64,000 nt of DNA from Mycocentrospora acerina (Eukaryota; Ascomycota; Dothideomycetes; Pleosporales), in NCBI GenBank assembly GCA_022701365.1, contig JAKUHH010000013.1:124001-188000 (forward strand), given 5' to 3'. This document shows, piece after piece, positions 35,401-46,263 of the stretch (its first letter is position 1; the number at the start of each line of letters is the position of its first letter). The notes under the pieces are model-generated. The model worked only from the letters and a program-made list of their open reading frames with translations, made no database searches and was not told the origin of the DNA. Position numbers and translations under genes: made by a program.

Positions 35401-36061
35401 AAGTTAATGCTTTAAGAGGGGCTATTATAGGTATTCTAAGCTAGTTAGTGCTAGAAGAGGGCAGAAAACCCTAATAGAGACTAGTAGATTTCTATTTAAA
35501 GAAACTAATCTAAGCAGAGTATAATTATAACACACATAATAAGGAATTACTTGCAATAGTAAAGAGTCTAGAACACTAGTGTTAGTACCTTAAAGGAATC
35601 TACTCTAAGATTCTAACAGACTACATAAACCTAAAATAGTTTATAGAGAATCAGATACTAAGCTACTAGTAAGTAAGACACTATCTCTCCTTAATAAGGT
35701 ATAATTTTATCTTAAATTACTGCCTAGGAAGCATAAACCTTGCAGATAGGCTATTATAAAGGCTAGATTATATAGAAGAAGCTAAAAAGCTATTATATAG
35801 GTACAACTAAGCATTTATACAGCTACTAAGAGACTTACTTTAAAAAAGTAAAAAAAATACCTTCTTAACAGTAGCAGTAACTACTAGGTCTATAAAAAGA
35901 TCTATAGCACAAAAACTTATAAGATAAGCGCTAAAGTCCTTTATAAGAGAAGATTAAATAGATAAAAAGGAACAGCTGCTAGTAGAAGAATATAAGATAA
36001 CAGATATAAGTTCTAAAAGTACATCTAAAGACAGCTAAACAGATATATCTATAATTAAGCT
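32460..36061 (+). pseudogene. Element A gag-pol, 5' part (gag, protease, RT, RNase H)
   Basis: The frame is destroyed but recognisable. A CCHC-type knuckle lies at 33642-33684 (C-Y-K-C-R-E-L-G-Y with a His-to-Tyr change, then L-N-C). RT around 34560-35100 includes K-T-A-F-C, F-S-L-T-N-T-P-A and I-I-Y-L-D-N-I-L-I-Y at 34909-34938, the Y-L-D-D box with the second Asp changed to Asn by G-to-A. RNase H around 35390-35850 includes H-N-K-E-L-L-A-I-V and D-Y-I-N-L. Stops are almost all TAG/TAA where CAG/CAA or TGG are expected, as RIP predicts. The frame is cut at 36066 by insertion B1 between RNase H and integrase. Confidence 0.8.
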
Positions 36062-36066
36062 AGAAA

Positions 36067-36354
36067 TGTAACGACGCAGGTTATAAGAGAGTGATCCAAA
36101 TAGGGTCTAAAGTGTCCACTACTAGGCATATAGGAGTGCTAGGACTAGAGGGTAAACTAAAGATACTATTCTCTACACCTATAGGTCTTATATAAAAGGA
36201 TATAGAAAAACTACTCTATAAAGCTACACAGACTGCCCCCCTTATATATCTCTTCCTAAGGTTACTATCTAAGGTAAGTATAAATTAGGTAGCTATTAGA
36301 TAGGTGTTAGTTAACTTAAGGGTAATAATAAGATATAATGTTGTAAACATTACA
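36067..36354 (-). repeat. 3' LTR of element B1
   Basis: 288 bp, ends TGTAAC...TTACA in inverted sense. It matches 43258-43545 and the B2 LTRs apart from many transitions. It adjoins the TSD AGAAA at 36062-36066. Confidence 0.85.
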
Positions 36355-36829
36355 CTACCCCCCCCCTCTGTATAAGCAAAAAGTCCCTTTTTGCGTAGTT
36401 GTCTTTTATCTGTGTAAAGGAGAGAGAAAAGAAGGGGTAAAGTAAGGTTTAAATAGTATCTAGGTTTCTTTCTCTTATTCTTGCAAAACCCTTTTATTTA
36501 AAGTTTGTATTACTCTCTCTCTTTGCCTTTCTTTGTAGTACAAGTCCCTATCCTATTTAAACATGTCCTTTTCTATATTTAACTCTTATTTATATCCTGC
36601 TGCAGAGTAATCTTTAATAATGTTTTAACTTTTACTTTAAGAAAAAAAAATTTTCTTTGTTATTGCCCTAACAATTATCTCTTTTACTTTAAGATAGGTT
36701 TTTATATATTAAGGCTTTCCCTTTAAAATCTTAATCTCCTTAGTAGTTAGGCTTAACATTTTTTATACATATCTTTTATTAAGCCTTTTTAGTAGTGTTT
36801 TGCTAATAAGTATAGCAAAACTATAATTA

Positions 36830-37735
36830 CAACTACAACTATAACTATAACAGCAGCAGCAACAACAACAACAATAACAACACCAGCAGCACTAGCACTA
36901 GCACCAGCACTAGCACTAGCACCTGCACCAGCACTAGCACCCGCACCTGCACTAGCACTAGCACCTGCACTAGCGCCTACACCTACACCTACAACTACAC
37001 CTACACCCGCCCCTATGCTAATCCCTATCCCCCCTAGTGCCCTCTTAGTAGCCTTCTAGGTTATCTGTATACAGTATGTGCAGGCTATTACTTGCAGGCA
37101 ATTTATTAAGTTTAAGTTTTATTTAGTAAGGTTAAAGAAATGCTGCTATTGCATAAAGTAGAATAAGAAGTATAATCTAGTAAGTATCTGTATCCTGTCT
37201 TATAGTCTTTAGTGCTAATTTCTTAATAAGTGCTGTTATACATTAGACCTAAGTTTAGGTCCTTCTAGCAGGCCCTAAACTTGTAGGGTAACTCTATCTA
37301 TAGTAGCATTAATAATAAAGAGAAGATAGATATAGTTAAAGAGCTTACTGCTAAAGTAGCCTATTAGCTAGTAATATGTGTGCAAGTAGCTAACTCTTAA
37401 GTTACTAGCATAACTATAGCAGAGGTTATACTTATGCATTATTAGTTAATAGAGAAGGAGGTTTAGTCCTTGCAGGCAGAGTTAGAGGAGATTTAGAGAG
37501 TAGTAGTAGGCATAAGGGCTGTAATAGAGGGGATAGGAGAAAGGATAGAGGAGATAGCAGTAAGGATAGCAGAGATAGCAGCAGTATTAGTAAAGAGGAG
37601 TAGAGGTAGTAGTAGTAAGGTAGCTGTTAGGGGGAAGGTTAGTAGAGGCAGTAGTAGTAATAATGTAGTAAGGTCTTTAGGTAAAAGCAAGCTAACAGAG
37701 TTTAGCAAGGATATAGTAATAAGTAGCGCCTAAAC
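36830..37735 (+). pseudogene. RIPed antisense ORF of element B1
   Basis: This is the strand opposite to B1 gag-pol, between the pol 3' end and the 3' LTR. It has a CAG/CAA/CTA-rich microsatellite (36845-36990), then a cysteine block (near 37075-37190, including C-C-Y-C) and a region matching the glutamate/alanine-rich segment of the antisense frame in B2 (51788-52742). Same order and position as in B2, but interrupted by stops. Confidence 0.6.
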
Positions 37736-37999
37736 TATGTCTAAGTTAGGTCTGTTAGCTTACGTGTAATATATATATTTATAAATAAGAATTATAATCT
37801 CTAACTTAATTATCTTCTAAATATAATATGTCTTCTACTCTATCTTTTTAGGCTTATAACTAGCTTTTTAGTCTTTATAGTAGGCCTAGCTTCTTTAGAT
37901 ACTTCTTATAAAAAGCTCTTAACTTATAAAGAGATCTTATAAAATTTAAGCCTTTATACTAAATAAGGTCTAAGTTATGTCTAACTTAGCTAACTTAAT

Positions 38000-40900
38000 A
38001 TTTTAGCATAGATTAATGCACTTTGCTAGCAAGTATCTCTTCTACCTTTTACTCCTCTACACTATAAATTAGGCTTCTAAAGGGTTTTAGTGCTTCTTAT
38101 CTTAGTAAGAGATCTTAAAGATCTTTATATAGGACACTTAGTAAGAAGATATTATAGATAAAAGAACCTAAGGGTAACTTTAACTAATATAAGTAGCTAA
38201 CTTGCTTTAGTACCTTAAAAGGTCCTTCTTATTATATAGATAGCTTTTAGCTAAGCCTTATATTAGTTAGGTTTTTAGTAGATAAGTACACTATATCTCT
38301 AACTTGCTAATTTACTAGTTATTAGTGCTTATTAACTATAGCTTATATTTAGGCTTAGGCCTTTTCTATATTGTCCTTAGCTTATTGCTATGTATTATAT
38401 ATGCAGGTTGTTAATATAAAGGCATCTTAGTAGTTAATCTTATTAAATTATTTAGCAGAAGGTATAAGGCTCTCTTAATTCTAACTTTGTTTTAGTTTAC
38501 TGCTAAAAAGGAGATAATATAAGGCTATCTTAATAGCGCTGTAAGGGAGAGTTATCTAAGCACAGTTAATTAAAAGTAAGAAGTTACTCTAGTTATCTTA
38601 GTAAAAGGATATAAAAGGCTGCAGTCTCTAATTAATGTATTTATTTATAATCTCTATTTAGCTGTCTATTTCTTTATAATAAGCAGTAGAGAGTTTAACT
38701 TTTACACCTATAATTTAGCAGAATTCTAACTAGAAACTAGAGATAAATTAGAGACTATAGTTAGATATAACTATATCTAAGGTGTGTCTAAAACAGTATA
38801 CCTATTAAATAAATAAGTTTGCTATACCTTAAGCATTAATTATCTTATAATATAAGATAGTAATAGCTTATTTAGACAATTAATTAATAATTACTATAAT
38901 CTAGTTATACCTAGCCTAATTCTTTAAGAAATCCTTAAAATTAATACACAGGTGCTGCATTAGTCTCTTAGGGATAAGTAACAGGTGCAGGTAACCTAGA
39001 AGACAGGACTGTCTTAGATAACCTCTATAACAAGTAACACAGTTTTACACATACTGTTAATAACTAGCCTTTATACTTTTCTAATAGTACTATTAGGCTA
39101 GTAACTAATAGGTCTTTTTAGAGCTAAGGTATATAGTAGAGATTTAATTATATACCTTGCAAATAAGCTAGGTACATAAGAGAGAATCTCTAGACAAGCA
39201 GAGTTAGTCCTAGTAGAGCAAGAGTCTGTTACTAATCTAATAGTTGTCTAGCAGCTTTACTTATTATTCCTTAAAGGTTAACTAGTTTTTGCAGAGAACT
39301 ATATCTATTAGTTCTAGAGAGTTAAAATCTATAAGAGTTGTATTAGTTAGTAAGGTATTAATAGACACTATCTGTTAAACTTAAGTTTAGAGGTAAGTCT
39401 ATGCTAGATTAGTATTAATTTAGCTATAAAGATAATAGGGCCTAAGTAAGACTTATAATTAAGTGTCTTCTTAGGCAGATTTTAACTAGCTTAAGTCCTA
39501 TTCTTATTAGCTAAAGATATTAGCTCTCTTATTATTCTTGCCTAGTATATACTTAATTTAGAAATTAAAAAGGGCTAGGGCTTTAGACTATTATGCTTGT
39601 CTAGCATTAAGTACCTTAGTAGTTATAAAGTATTCTAGGGCGCAGTAGTTTAAAAGGACTAAGACTTAGGTTTAAACAAAGGTTAGTTTAGCCTTCTATT
39701 TTAAGAAGGCTTAGAGAATAGCAAAAAGTTCCTTATTATATATTTCCTAATTAAGCTTAGCTCTAGATAGGACCTTGCTATAAAAGGCTACAAAGTACTA
39801 TTTCTTATTAAGGTATTTTTAAGATAACACTCCTACTATAACACTGTCTAACAAGTCTATTTTAATCTAAGTATTATACTTAGGTTTAAAATAATATAGA
39901 GTTAGTATTACTAAAAGGGCAGTCTTAAGGAGATAGAAAGCCTCCTTGCACTCTAAAGTCTATACAAAAGGTATTGTAAGGCTCTGTAGTATAATAAGAG
40001 GTTTTGCAACCTATAAAAACCTAGCAACAAATTAGTAGTAGAAACTAGTAAAGCCTAAGAAGGACTTTACACTTATAATAGTAGTTAGTCTTTCTTAGTT
40101 CTTTAAGGCTTCTACTTTTTCTAAGTTAACTTTAATGCCTTTATTAGTTAACATGTAACTAAGGTACTTTATATGCATAATATAAAACTTGCTCTTCTTA
40201 ATGTCTACTTAAAGGCTAGCAGTATACAGTCTTTCTAGTACCTGCTTTACATGCTGTTTATAGGTAATAGGGTCTTCTAAATAGATTAGAATATTGTCTA
40301 AGTAGGTAATATAGAAGTTATCTAGGAAATTAATTAACATATTATTTATATATTATTAGTAGGTTGCAAGGCTGTTGCAGAGGCTAAAGGGTAGTACCTT
40401 ATATTTATATATTCTATAACAGGTTTAAAAAGTAGTGTATTCTTTAGAATCTAGATCTATACAGATGCAGTTAAATATAGAATAAATATTAAACTTAGTA
40501 AAGATCTTAGCTTTTAAAGGGCAGGCTAAGAGCTTATTTATGTAAGGAATTAGATAGATATCTTTATAAGTAAGGTTATTTAGTTTATAATAGTCTACAC
40601 AAATTTAGAAGTCCTTGTTAGCCTTCTAAACACACAAGATAAGAGATATAAAAAGGCTCTAACTATACTTAATTTAACCTTTTTATAGGTTCTCTTAGAT
40701 ATAGCGGTTAGTTACTTCTAACTCTTCTATATTCTACTTATATAACAGGCTATAGCTATTTAGTAGAGGTTTAGTAAGTATAATCTTATAGTTATATAGT
40801 TAAAAGTCTAAGAGGGTTTCTACAGCAGTCTTACTAAAGATATCTTAGAAGGGGTAGTAATAGAGAGGTAATTAGTCCTATACTAGGGTTGCGTTGTTAG

Positions 40901-43250
40901 GGTTATTTTTTAGCCTTTTTTTATCTAAAATTTAATTAATTTTGTAAAGGCTAGTAGTAAAGAATTTATTTTCTTAGTATTTTATATTAAAGTAGAAAGC
41001 GTTAGTAGAAATAAGAGTAATATAAAAAGAAGGTTTAGTAAGGATAGGTTCTAGTAGGGGTTAGATAGGTTTTAGTGTTAGGTCCTATGTAATAAGAGGC
41101 AAGAACTTCTAACTTTTTAGGAGTTAAAGCATCTCTTAAATCCTATAAATAGCAGTAGTTACACTATGCCTCTTCTAATAGTCCTCTTATTTCTATAGCT
41201 TATCTTATTATATAATATCTAAGGCAATAGTTTTAGCAAGAACTATTTAGTTAAAGGTTATTAAGAGTAGTAGAGCAGGATTATACACAGCAAGATAGCA
41301 GCATAGCTAGATAATCTAGGAGTAATCTATATTTAACTATAGCTTAAAACACTTTATCTATTAAATTCTAATAATGCAGTCTTATAAGCTAAGATCTACT
41401 ATTATAAATAAGCAGTTATAAATCTTTCTTCTATTAATAATTAGATATAAATAGATATACTAAGTTACTAGAGAAGAGATTTAGTCTTAAAACTCTTTAA
41501 TAGTAACTTAAAAAGGTAGCTTTTAGATAAGAGTCTAAAGAGCTAATAAAATAAGAGTAGCAATTTTTAAATTTAAGAAAAGATAACCTTAGGCACTAGT
41601 ATTAATTAAGGAGTGTAATTAGACCCTAAGGCCTTTAGTGCAAAGAATAAAGAGAGAAAAGAAATATAGTCCCTTAAACAAGTTTAAGAGACTAAGGTTT
41701 AATAAGTTATAATAGTTTAGGCCTAGGAAAGGAGGTCCTCTTAAGCATCTCTATTTCTTGTCTAATCTTTTTCTTAGTTAAGGTCTTCTTCTAATTCTTT
41801 AACATCCTTATTAGGGTGTTTAAACTTAATCTTCTATACTTAAAGTAAAGGACACTTGCTTATAAAGTATCCTAGCTTGCTATAGTTATAGCAATTGCCT
41901 AGAGTTAGATCTCTTACAGGACTAAGAGTCTTAGATATAGGCTAAAGAGTAAGTAAAGGTTAAAGTTATGTTTAGATATAAAAGTCTACTTATTAGTATA
42001 AATTATAGTTTATTCTTAGTAGAGACCTCTAAATTAGACCTAAATAAAGTTAACCTAGTTTATATATTATATAGATTATGCTTCTTGTAGTTAAGACTAA
42101 GAGATAGTTCCTTTATTCTATATTAAATGCTATTAGGTGTTTAACTATAAGCTTAAAAGAGTTATTCTATTATTACTTAAATCTAAAGCTAGGCATCTGT
42201 AAGGTTAGTATAATCTTTATTTATAAGTAGTAAAACTATTCTAATTTAAGTACTTATCCTCTAATAGCAGCACTAAAGAACTGTGCTTTAAAAGTAAGGA
42301 AGGTTTTTATCTTATCTATATAGAGTTTATTAAAAGCAGCCTAGCTCTTAGCTCTCTTATTTCCTGTAATAAAATAAGACTTAAGTAGGTTAATTATATC
42401 TTCTGCAATCTTTAAACAGTTAGACAAAGTATTAGATAGGTATTAAGGCTCTAGGTACTTCTTAGCTAGGCTAGAAGTATATCCCTAGACTAATGCTATG
42501 CAGGCGCACTTACTCTAATAGTAGTCTGCATTAATCTCTAACTAGTCCTAGATTAAGGCTTACTATTAGTAAAAAGTTAAGTTATAACTATTATTAAAGA
42601 CTTTAATAGTAAGTGTTCTTTTAGATAGTTTTATGTATATAGTATTATTAATTAAAATCTTAGACTAGAACCTTAGAGGTTAAGGTTATTCTAAAGGAGT
42701 TAGAGGTAATTTAGTGCTAAGTAAGAGATAGTCTAGGGCAATTATAGCTTGCTGTAGTTCCTAGATTTCTACATAAAGCTAGTCTACTAATTAAGCTAAG
42801 TCCTCCTTTCCTTAGTCTAAATTTAGTATAGGTTCTGCACTAGTTCTTACTAAATTAGAGGATAAGGTAGGATTAGACGCCTCTACTATTACTCTTAAGG
42901 TTAAGCCTTAAGTATATACTAATCTTTAAGTTAGTTCCTTTAAACCTAGAGTAATAGTAGCAGACATTAAAGTTAAGTCTAATTCTGCTAGGTTCTTAAT
43001 AGTCTCTAAGTTTCTACTTTAGCGCAATCTTATGCAGCTATTCTAAAGTAATCCTAATGTAGTAGTCTAAGAAGTTCTAAACCTAAAGGCTTTAGTTATT
43101 AAGAGATTATAAGGATCTTAGCTATAATAAAATACTAGATATAATAGTATAGTCTAAATTAGTTCTAAATTAGATAGGGCTTAGATATAATCTAAATAAA
43201 ACAAGTAGTAATATTATTTAGAGGCTATTACTAGCTAAGATAAGTTTTTC
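38000..43250 (-). pseudogene. Element B1 gag-pol, degenerate
   Basis: Minus-strand remnants of chromodomain/integrase (about 38-39.3 kb), RNase H and RT (about 39.5-41 kb), protease and gag (about 41.3-43.2 kb), in the same order as B2. Almost no open stretch is left. Assignment is by position and similarity to B2. Confidence 0.6.
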
Positions 43251-43257
43251 TGTATAA

Positions 43258-43545
43258 TATAACAACGCAGGTTATAAGAGAGTAATCTAAATAGGGTCTA
43301 AAGTATCTACTACTAGGCATATAGGAGTGCTAGGACTAGAGAGTAAACTAAAGATACTATTCTTTACACCTATAGGTCTTGTATAAAAGGATACAGAAAA
43401 ACTACTCTACAAAGCTACACAGACTGCCCCCCTTATATATCCCTTCCTAGGGTTACTATCTAAGGCAAGTACAAATTGGGTGGCTATCAGATAGGTGTTG
43501 GTTGACTCAGGGGTAATGATAGGATGTGACGTTGTGAACGTTACA
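43258..43545 (-). repeat. 5' LTR of element B1
   Basis: 288 bp. Its inner edge is the RIP form TATAAC of the expected TGTAAC. The primer-binding sequence lies just inside on the minus strand (about 43243-43256, AGTTTTTCTGTAT-like). It adjoins the TSD AGAAA at 43546-43550. It is less mutated in its outer third than the partner LTR. Confidence 0.8.
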
Positions 43546-43550
43546 AGAAA

Positions 43551-44459
43551 GGCCTAGAAAACTACAGAAAGAGATCTTTACCCTTAAAATAACTAAAGAA
43601 AAAGCAAAAGCTCTTTAAGAATGTTATAATAACCCCTTTGCTAGCTACTTTAAGTTACGTAGGACCCTTAAGAAACTCTAGTGTAGATATAGGTGGAAAG
43701 GAATAAAAAAGGATATCTTAGAATATATAAGGAGCTGCTTAATCTATAAGAAAGCAATACTAGCAAGATATAAGCTATACAGACTATTAGCTCTACTCTT
43801 ACTTCTAGTAAAGGTATAAAAAGAGGTAATAATAGATTTTATTACAGAACTCCCCCTAAGCAGCTATAATATATAAGTATTTAATTTAATACTAGTAGTA
43901 GTATATTACCTAACTAAAATAGCCTACTATATCCTAGTAAGAGGCAATTAAGACAGTACAGACCTTGCCTAGGCATAGATTAGAGAAGTAATTTAGCTAC
44001 ATAAAGTACTATTAAGAATAATCTTAGATAGAGATCTACTAATAAATGCTAAACACTAGGATACCTTTTAATACTATTTAAATTTAAGAAGAGTCTTTTT
44101 ATCTGCATACTACCTACAGATAAATAGTTAGATAGAAAGGCAAAACTAGATACTTAAATAATACCTACACTGCTACTGCAGCTTAAAATAAGACAACTAG
44201 GCCTTATAGATATTAATTGCAGAGTTTGCGTATAATAATAGCACATATGCAACTACTAATACTACACTGTTTTAAGTATACTATAGAATAGACTCTTACA
44301 GCGCAGATTAGCCTAGTATAGCTTTAGGAGAAGGAGAATTACCCCTAGAAAAAGAAGCTGTATCTAAAATCCTAAGTATTTAACAAAAATGCAGAAAAAA
44401 GATAGCAGCAAGCAACACCTACTAAAAGGCATACGCAGATAAAAAGAGACTGCTAATAA
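43551..44459 (+). pseudogene. Element A integrase, middle part
   Basis: This continues the element A pol reading after B1. Recognisable fragments are a C-x2-C-like zinc region near 43735, the D-F-I-T block (near 43838, V-I-I-D-F-I-T), a region like V-V-V-Y-Y-L-T-K (near 43895), I-L-D-R-D (near 44020) and a Q-x-N-x-x-x-E segment near 44125. This is the gypsy integrase core order. RIP stops throughout. Cut at 44464 by the TRIM-like insertion. Confidence 0.65.
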
Positions 44460-44464
44460 CCTTT

Positions 44465-44659
44465 TGTAACGACTAAGCACGTGCACAGTCAACGTGGCTT
44501 ACCTCGCTTATAGCATCTAGTCGGCAAAGTCTAGATCTAGCACTATATATATTATACTACACATAGAATACTTGCTTAAGTATTCTTGTGCTTACCTTTT
44601 GGTATAAGTGGGGTTATTGCGTAGTATCAATAGCAAGGGCAGGGCGCCTGACCATTACA
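44465..44659 (+). repeat. 5' LTR of the TRIM-like element
   Basis: 195 bp. TATA-like TATATATATTATA at 44544-44556. An inverted repeat AGAATACTT/AAGTATTCT follows about 28 nt downstream and includes the sequence complementary to the primer-binding site. Confidence 0.85.
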
Positions 44660-44734
44660 TAATACTTAAGCAAACCCAGAGGTCAAGAGTTCGATCCTGG
44701 CAGGGGCCAGAAGTCACTCTGGCTTAAATTGTAG

Positions 44735-44900
44735 GCTCTAGAGGGTTAGACTTGTAGTGCTAGGCTAGAGGCTAGGCTAGGAGCTAGACTAGGAGCTAGA
44801 CTAGGAGTTAGACGAGGTCTAGGCTTGCTAGGGCTAGGCTTGCTGGTGCTAGGCTTGCTAGTGCTAGGCTTGCTAGTGCTAGGCTACAAGGGCTAGACTA
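44735..44900 (+). repeat. Minisatellite inside the TRIM-like element
   Basis: Imperfect CTAGG/GCTAGAC units. They include three or more 15-bp units GCTAGGCTTGCTAGT near 44826-44880, and 13-bp GGAGCTAGACTA units near 44775-44810. Confidence 0.75.
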
Positions 44901-44983
44901 TAGAGCTATTATAATTGGGGTTCGCGGATATTGTCTTGCCTGCCTAACGCTCTTGGGACAAGAGCCTCTTAGGAGGGGGTTAG

Positions 44984-45178
44984 TGTAACGACTAAGCACG
45001 TGCACAGTCAACGTGGCTTACCTCGCTTATAGCATCTAGTCGGCAAAGTCTAGATCTAGCACTATATATATTATACTACACATAGAATACTTGCTTAAGT
45101 ATTCTTGTGCTTACCTTCTGGTATAAGTGGGGTTATTGCGTAGTATCAATAGCAAGGGCAGGGCGCCTGACCATTACA
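44984..45178 (+). repeat. 3' LTR of the TRIM-like element
   Basis: 195 bp, one apparent difference from the 5' LTR. Followed by the TSD CCTTT at 45179-45183. Confidence 0.85.
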
Positions 45179-45183
45179 CCTTT

Positions 45184-45793
45184 AAAGTAGAGGACTAAAT
45201 TATAATAGCAAATAGACATATATAATTAATGCGTCTAAAGAAGAAGCTAGATTAGAAGTTCCTAAGCCTAAGGCACATATTAGCCTAGTATAGCTTATTA
45301 GCATTTAAGGTAGATATACTAGGCCTAAAAAGTATACATCTAGTCTTTTATGCATTACTACTAGAACTATATAATGCAAAGAGCTAAATACTATATCTAA
45401 ATATACTAATTATAGACACTTTATATAAATTTAGAGATAATATATATAAAGTAGATTACATTATTAAAAGAAGGCAAAATAACTCTAACTAATAGGAATA
45501 CCTAGTCTACTAGACAGGATACCTAAAAGAGGAAGACTTATAAGAGCTAGGCCTAAACATTTTAGCTAATATGCTATAATAGTTCTAGCTAAAAGAAGAA
45601 GTTACTCTAAAAAGGCAAAAGCAGTTAACACCTAGGCGTTAAGGACAACTACCTAAAAAGAAGAGGAAAGAATAACCCTAGGACCTAAAAAATACAAATC
45701 TAAGTTACCTTTACTTATTTTTCTTTAAAAAGAGTTTTTACAGGTGTTTAAAGGCACTATAGAAATATAATAGGTCTTTAAAGGTTCTTTAGG
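45184..45793 (+). pseudogene. Element A integrase C-terminus and chromodomain remnant
   Basis: It resumes after the TRIM-like insertion with F-K-V-E-D, K-K-K-L-D-x-K, then V-F-Y-A-L-L. Near 45440-45580 it reads Y-K-V-D-Y-I-I-K-R-R, E-Y-L-V-Y, T-G-Y-L-K-E-E-D and N-I-L-A-N. This follows the chromodomain pattern Y-x-V-E-x-I-x-x-x-R, Y-L-V-x-W-x-G-Y, W-E-P, N-L. RIP stops replace the expected Trp codons. Interrupted at 45798 by insertion B2. Confidence 0.65.
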
Positions 45794-45798
45794 GTAAT

Positions 45799-46263
45799 TG
45801 TAACGTTCACAACGTCACATCCTATCATTACCCCTGAGTCAACCAACACCCATCCGATAGCCACCCGATTCGTACTCGCCTCGGATGGTAACCCTAGGAA
45901 GGGATATATAAGGGGGGCAGTCTGTGTAGCTTTGTAGAGTAGTTTTTCTGTATCCTTTCGTACAAGACCTATAGGTGTAGAGAATAGTATCTTTGGTTTN
46001 ATCATTACCCCTGAGTCAACCAACACCCATCCGATAGCCACCCGATTCGTACTCGCCTCGGATGGTAACCCTAGGAAGGGATATATAAGGGGGGCAGTCT
46101 GTGTAGCTTTGTAGAGTAGTTTTTCTGTATCCTTTCGTACAAGACCTATAGGTGTAGAGAATAGTATCTTTAGTTTACCCTCCAGTCCCAGCACTCCCAT
46201 ATGCCTAGTAGTGGACACTTCAGACCCTATTCAGATCACTCTCTTATAACCTGCGTTGTTACA
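45799..46263 (+). repeat. 5' LTR of element B2, with an N gap and partial duplication
   Basis: It begins TGTAACGTTCACAACG and ends GTTGTTACA. At 46000 there is a single N, after which the LTR restarts: 46001-46176 repeats 45824-45999 with about one change (CTTTGG against CTTTAG). The other three copies are 288 bp without this duplication, so this looks like a contig join inside the LTR. TATATAAG at 45905-45912. The candidate transcript start AGTTTTTCTGTAT is at 45941-45953 and is repeated in the duplicated part. Confidence 0.8.

Larger units (their letters stand above)
36067..43545 (-). mobile_element. Element B1: inverted, heavily RIPed copy of chromodomain gypsy element B
   Basis: 288-bp LTRs at 36067-36354 and 43258-43545 are direct repeats of one another and inverted relative to the LTRs of B2. 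The target-site duplication is AGAAA (36062-36066 and 43546-43550). The internal region runs on the minus strand: gag near 42-43.2 kb, pol about 38-41.9 kb. It corresponds collinearly to B2 but is far more AT-rich and full of stops. A C-rich run at 36355-36366 is the complement of the polypurine tract next to the 3' LTR. It inserted into element A. Confidence 0.85.
44465..45178 (+). mobile_element. TRIM-like miniature LTR retrotransposon, 714 bp
   Basis: Two 195-bp LTRs (44465-44659 and 44984-45178) differ at one base by eye (TTTTGG against TTCTGG). They begin TGTAACGACT, end CCATTACA and enclose a 324-bp non-coding interior. The target-site duplication is CCTTT (44460-44464 and 45179-45183). 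A purine tract AGGAGGGGGTTAG abuts the 3' LTR. The primer-binding stretch AATACTTAAGCAA (44661-44673) is exactly complementary to TTGCTTAAGTATT in the LTR (44572-44584). It has no open frame and little sign of RIP, unlike its host element. Whether it is an established family is unknown. Confidence 0.8.

Noticed and set aside
44670..44710. tRNA gene in the TRIM-like element
   Set aside because: The B-box matches, but the flanking bases cannot form a T stem or an acceptor stem, so only a box-like sequence is reported.
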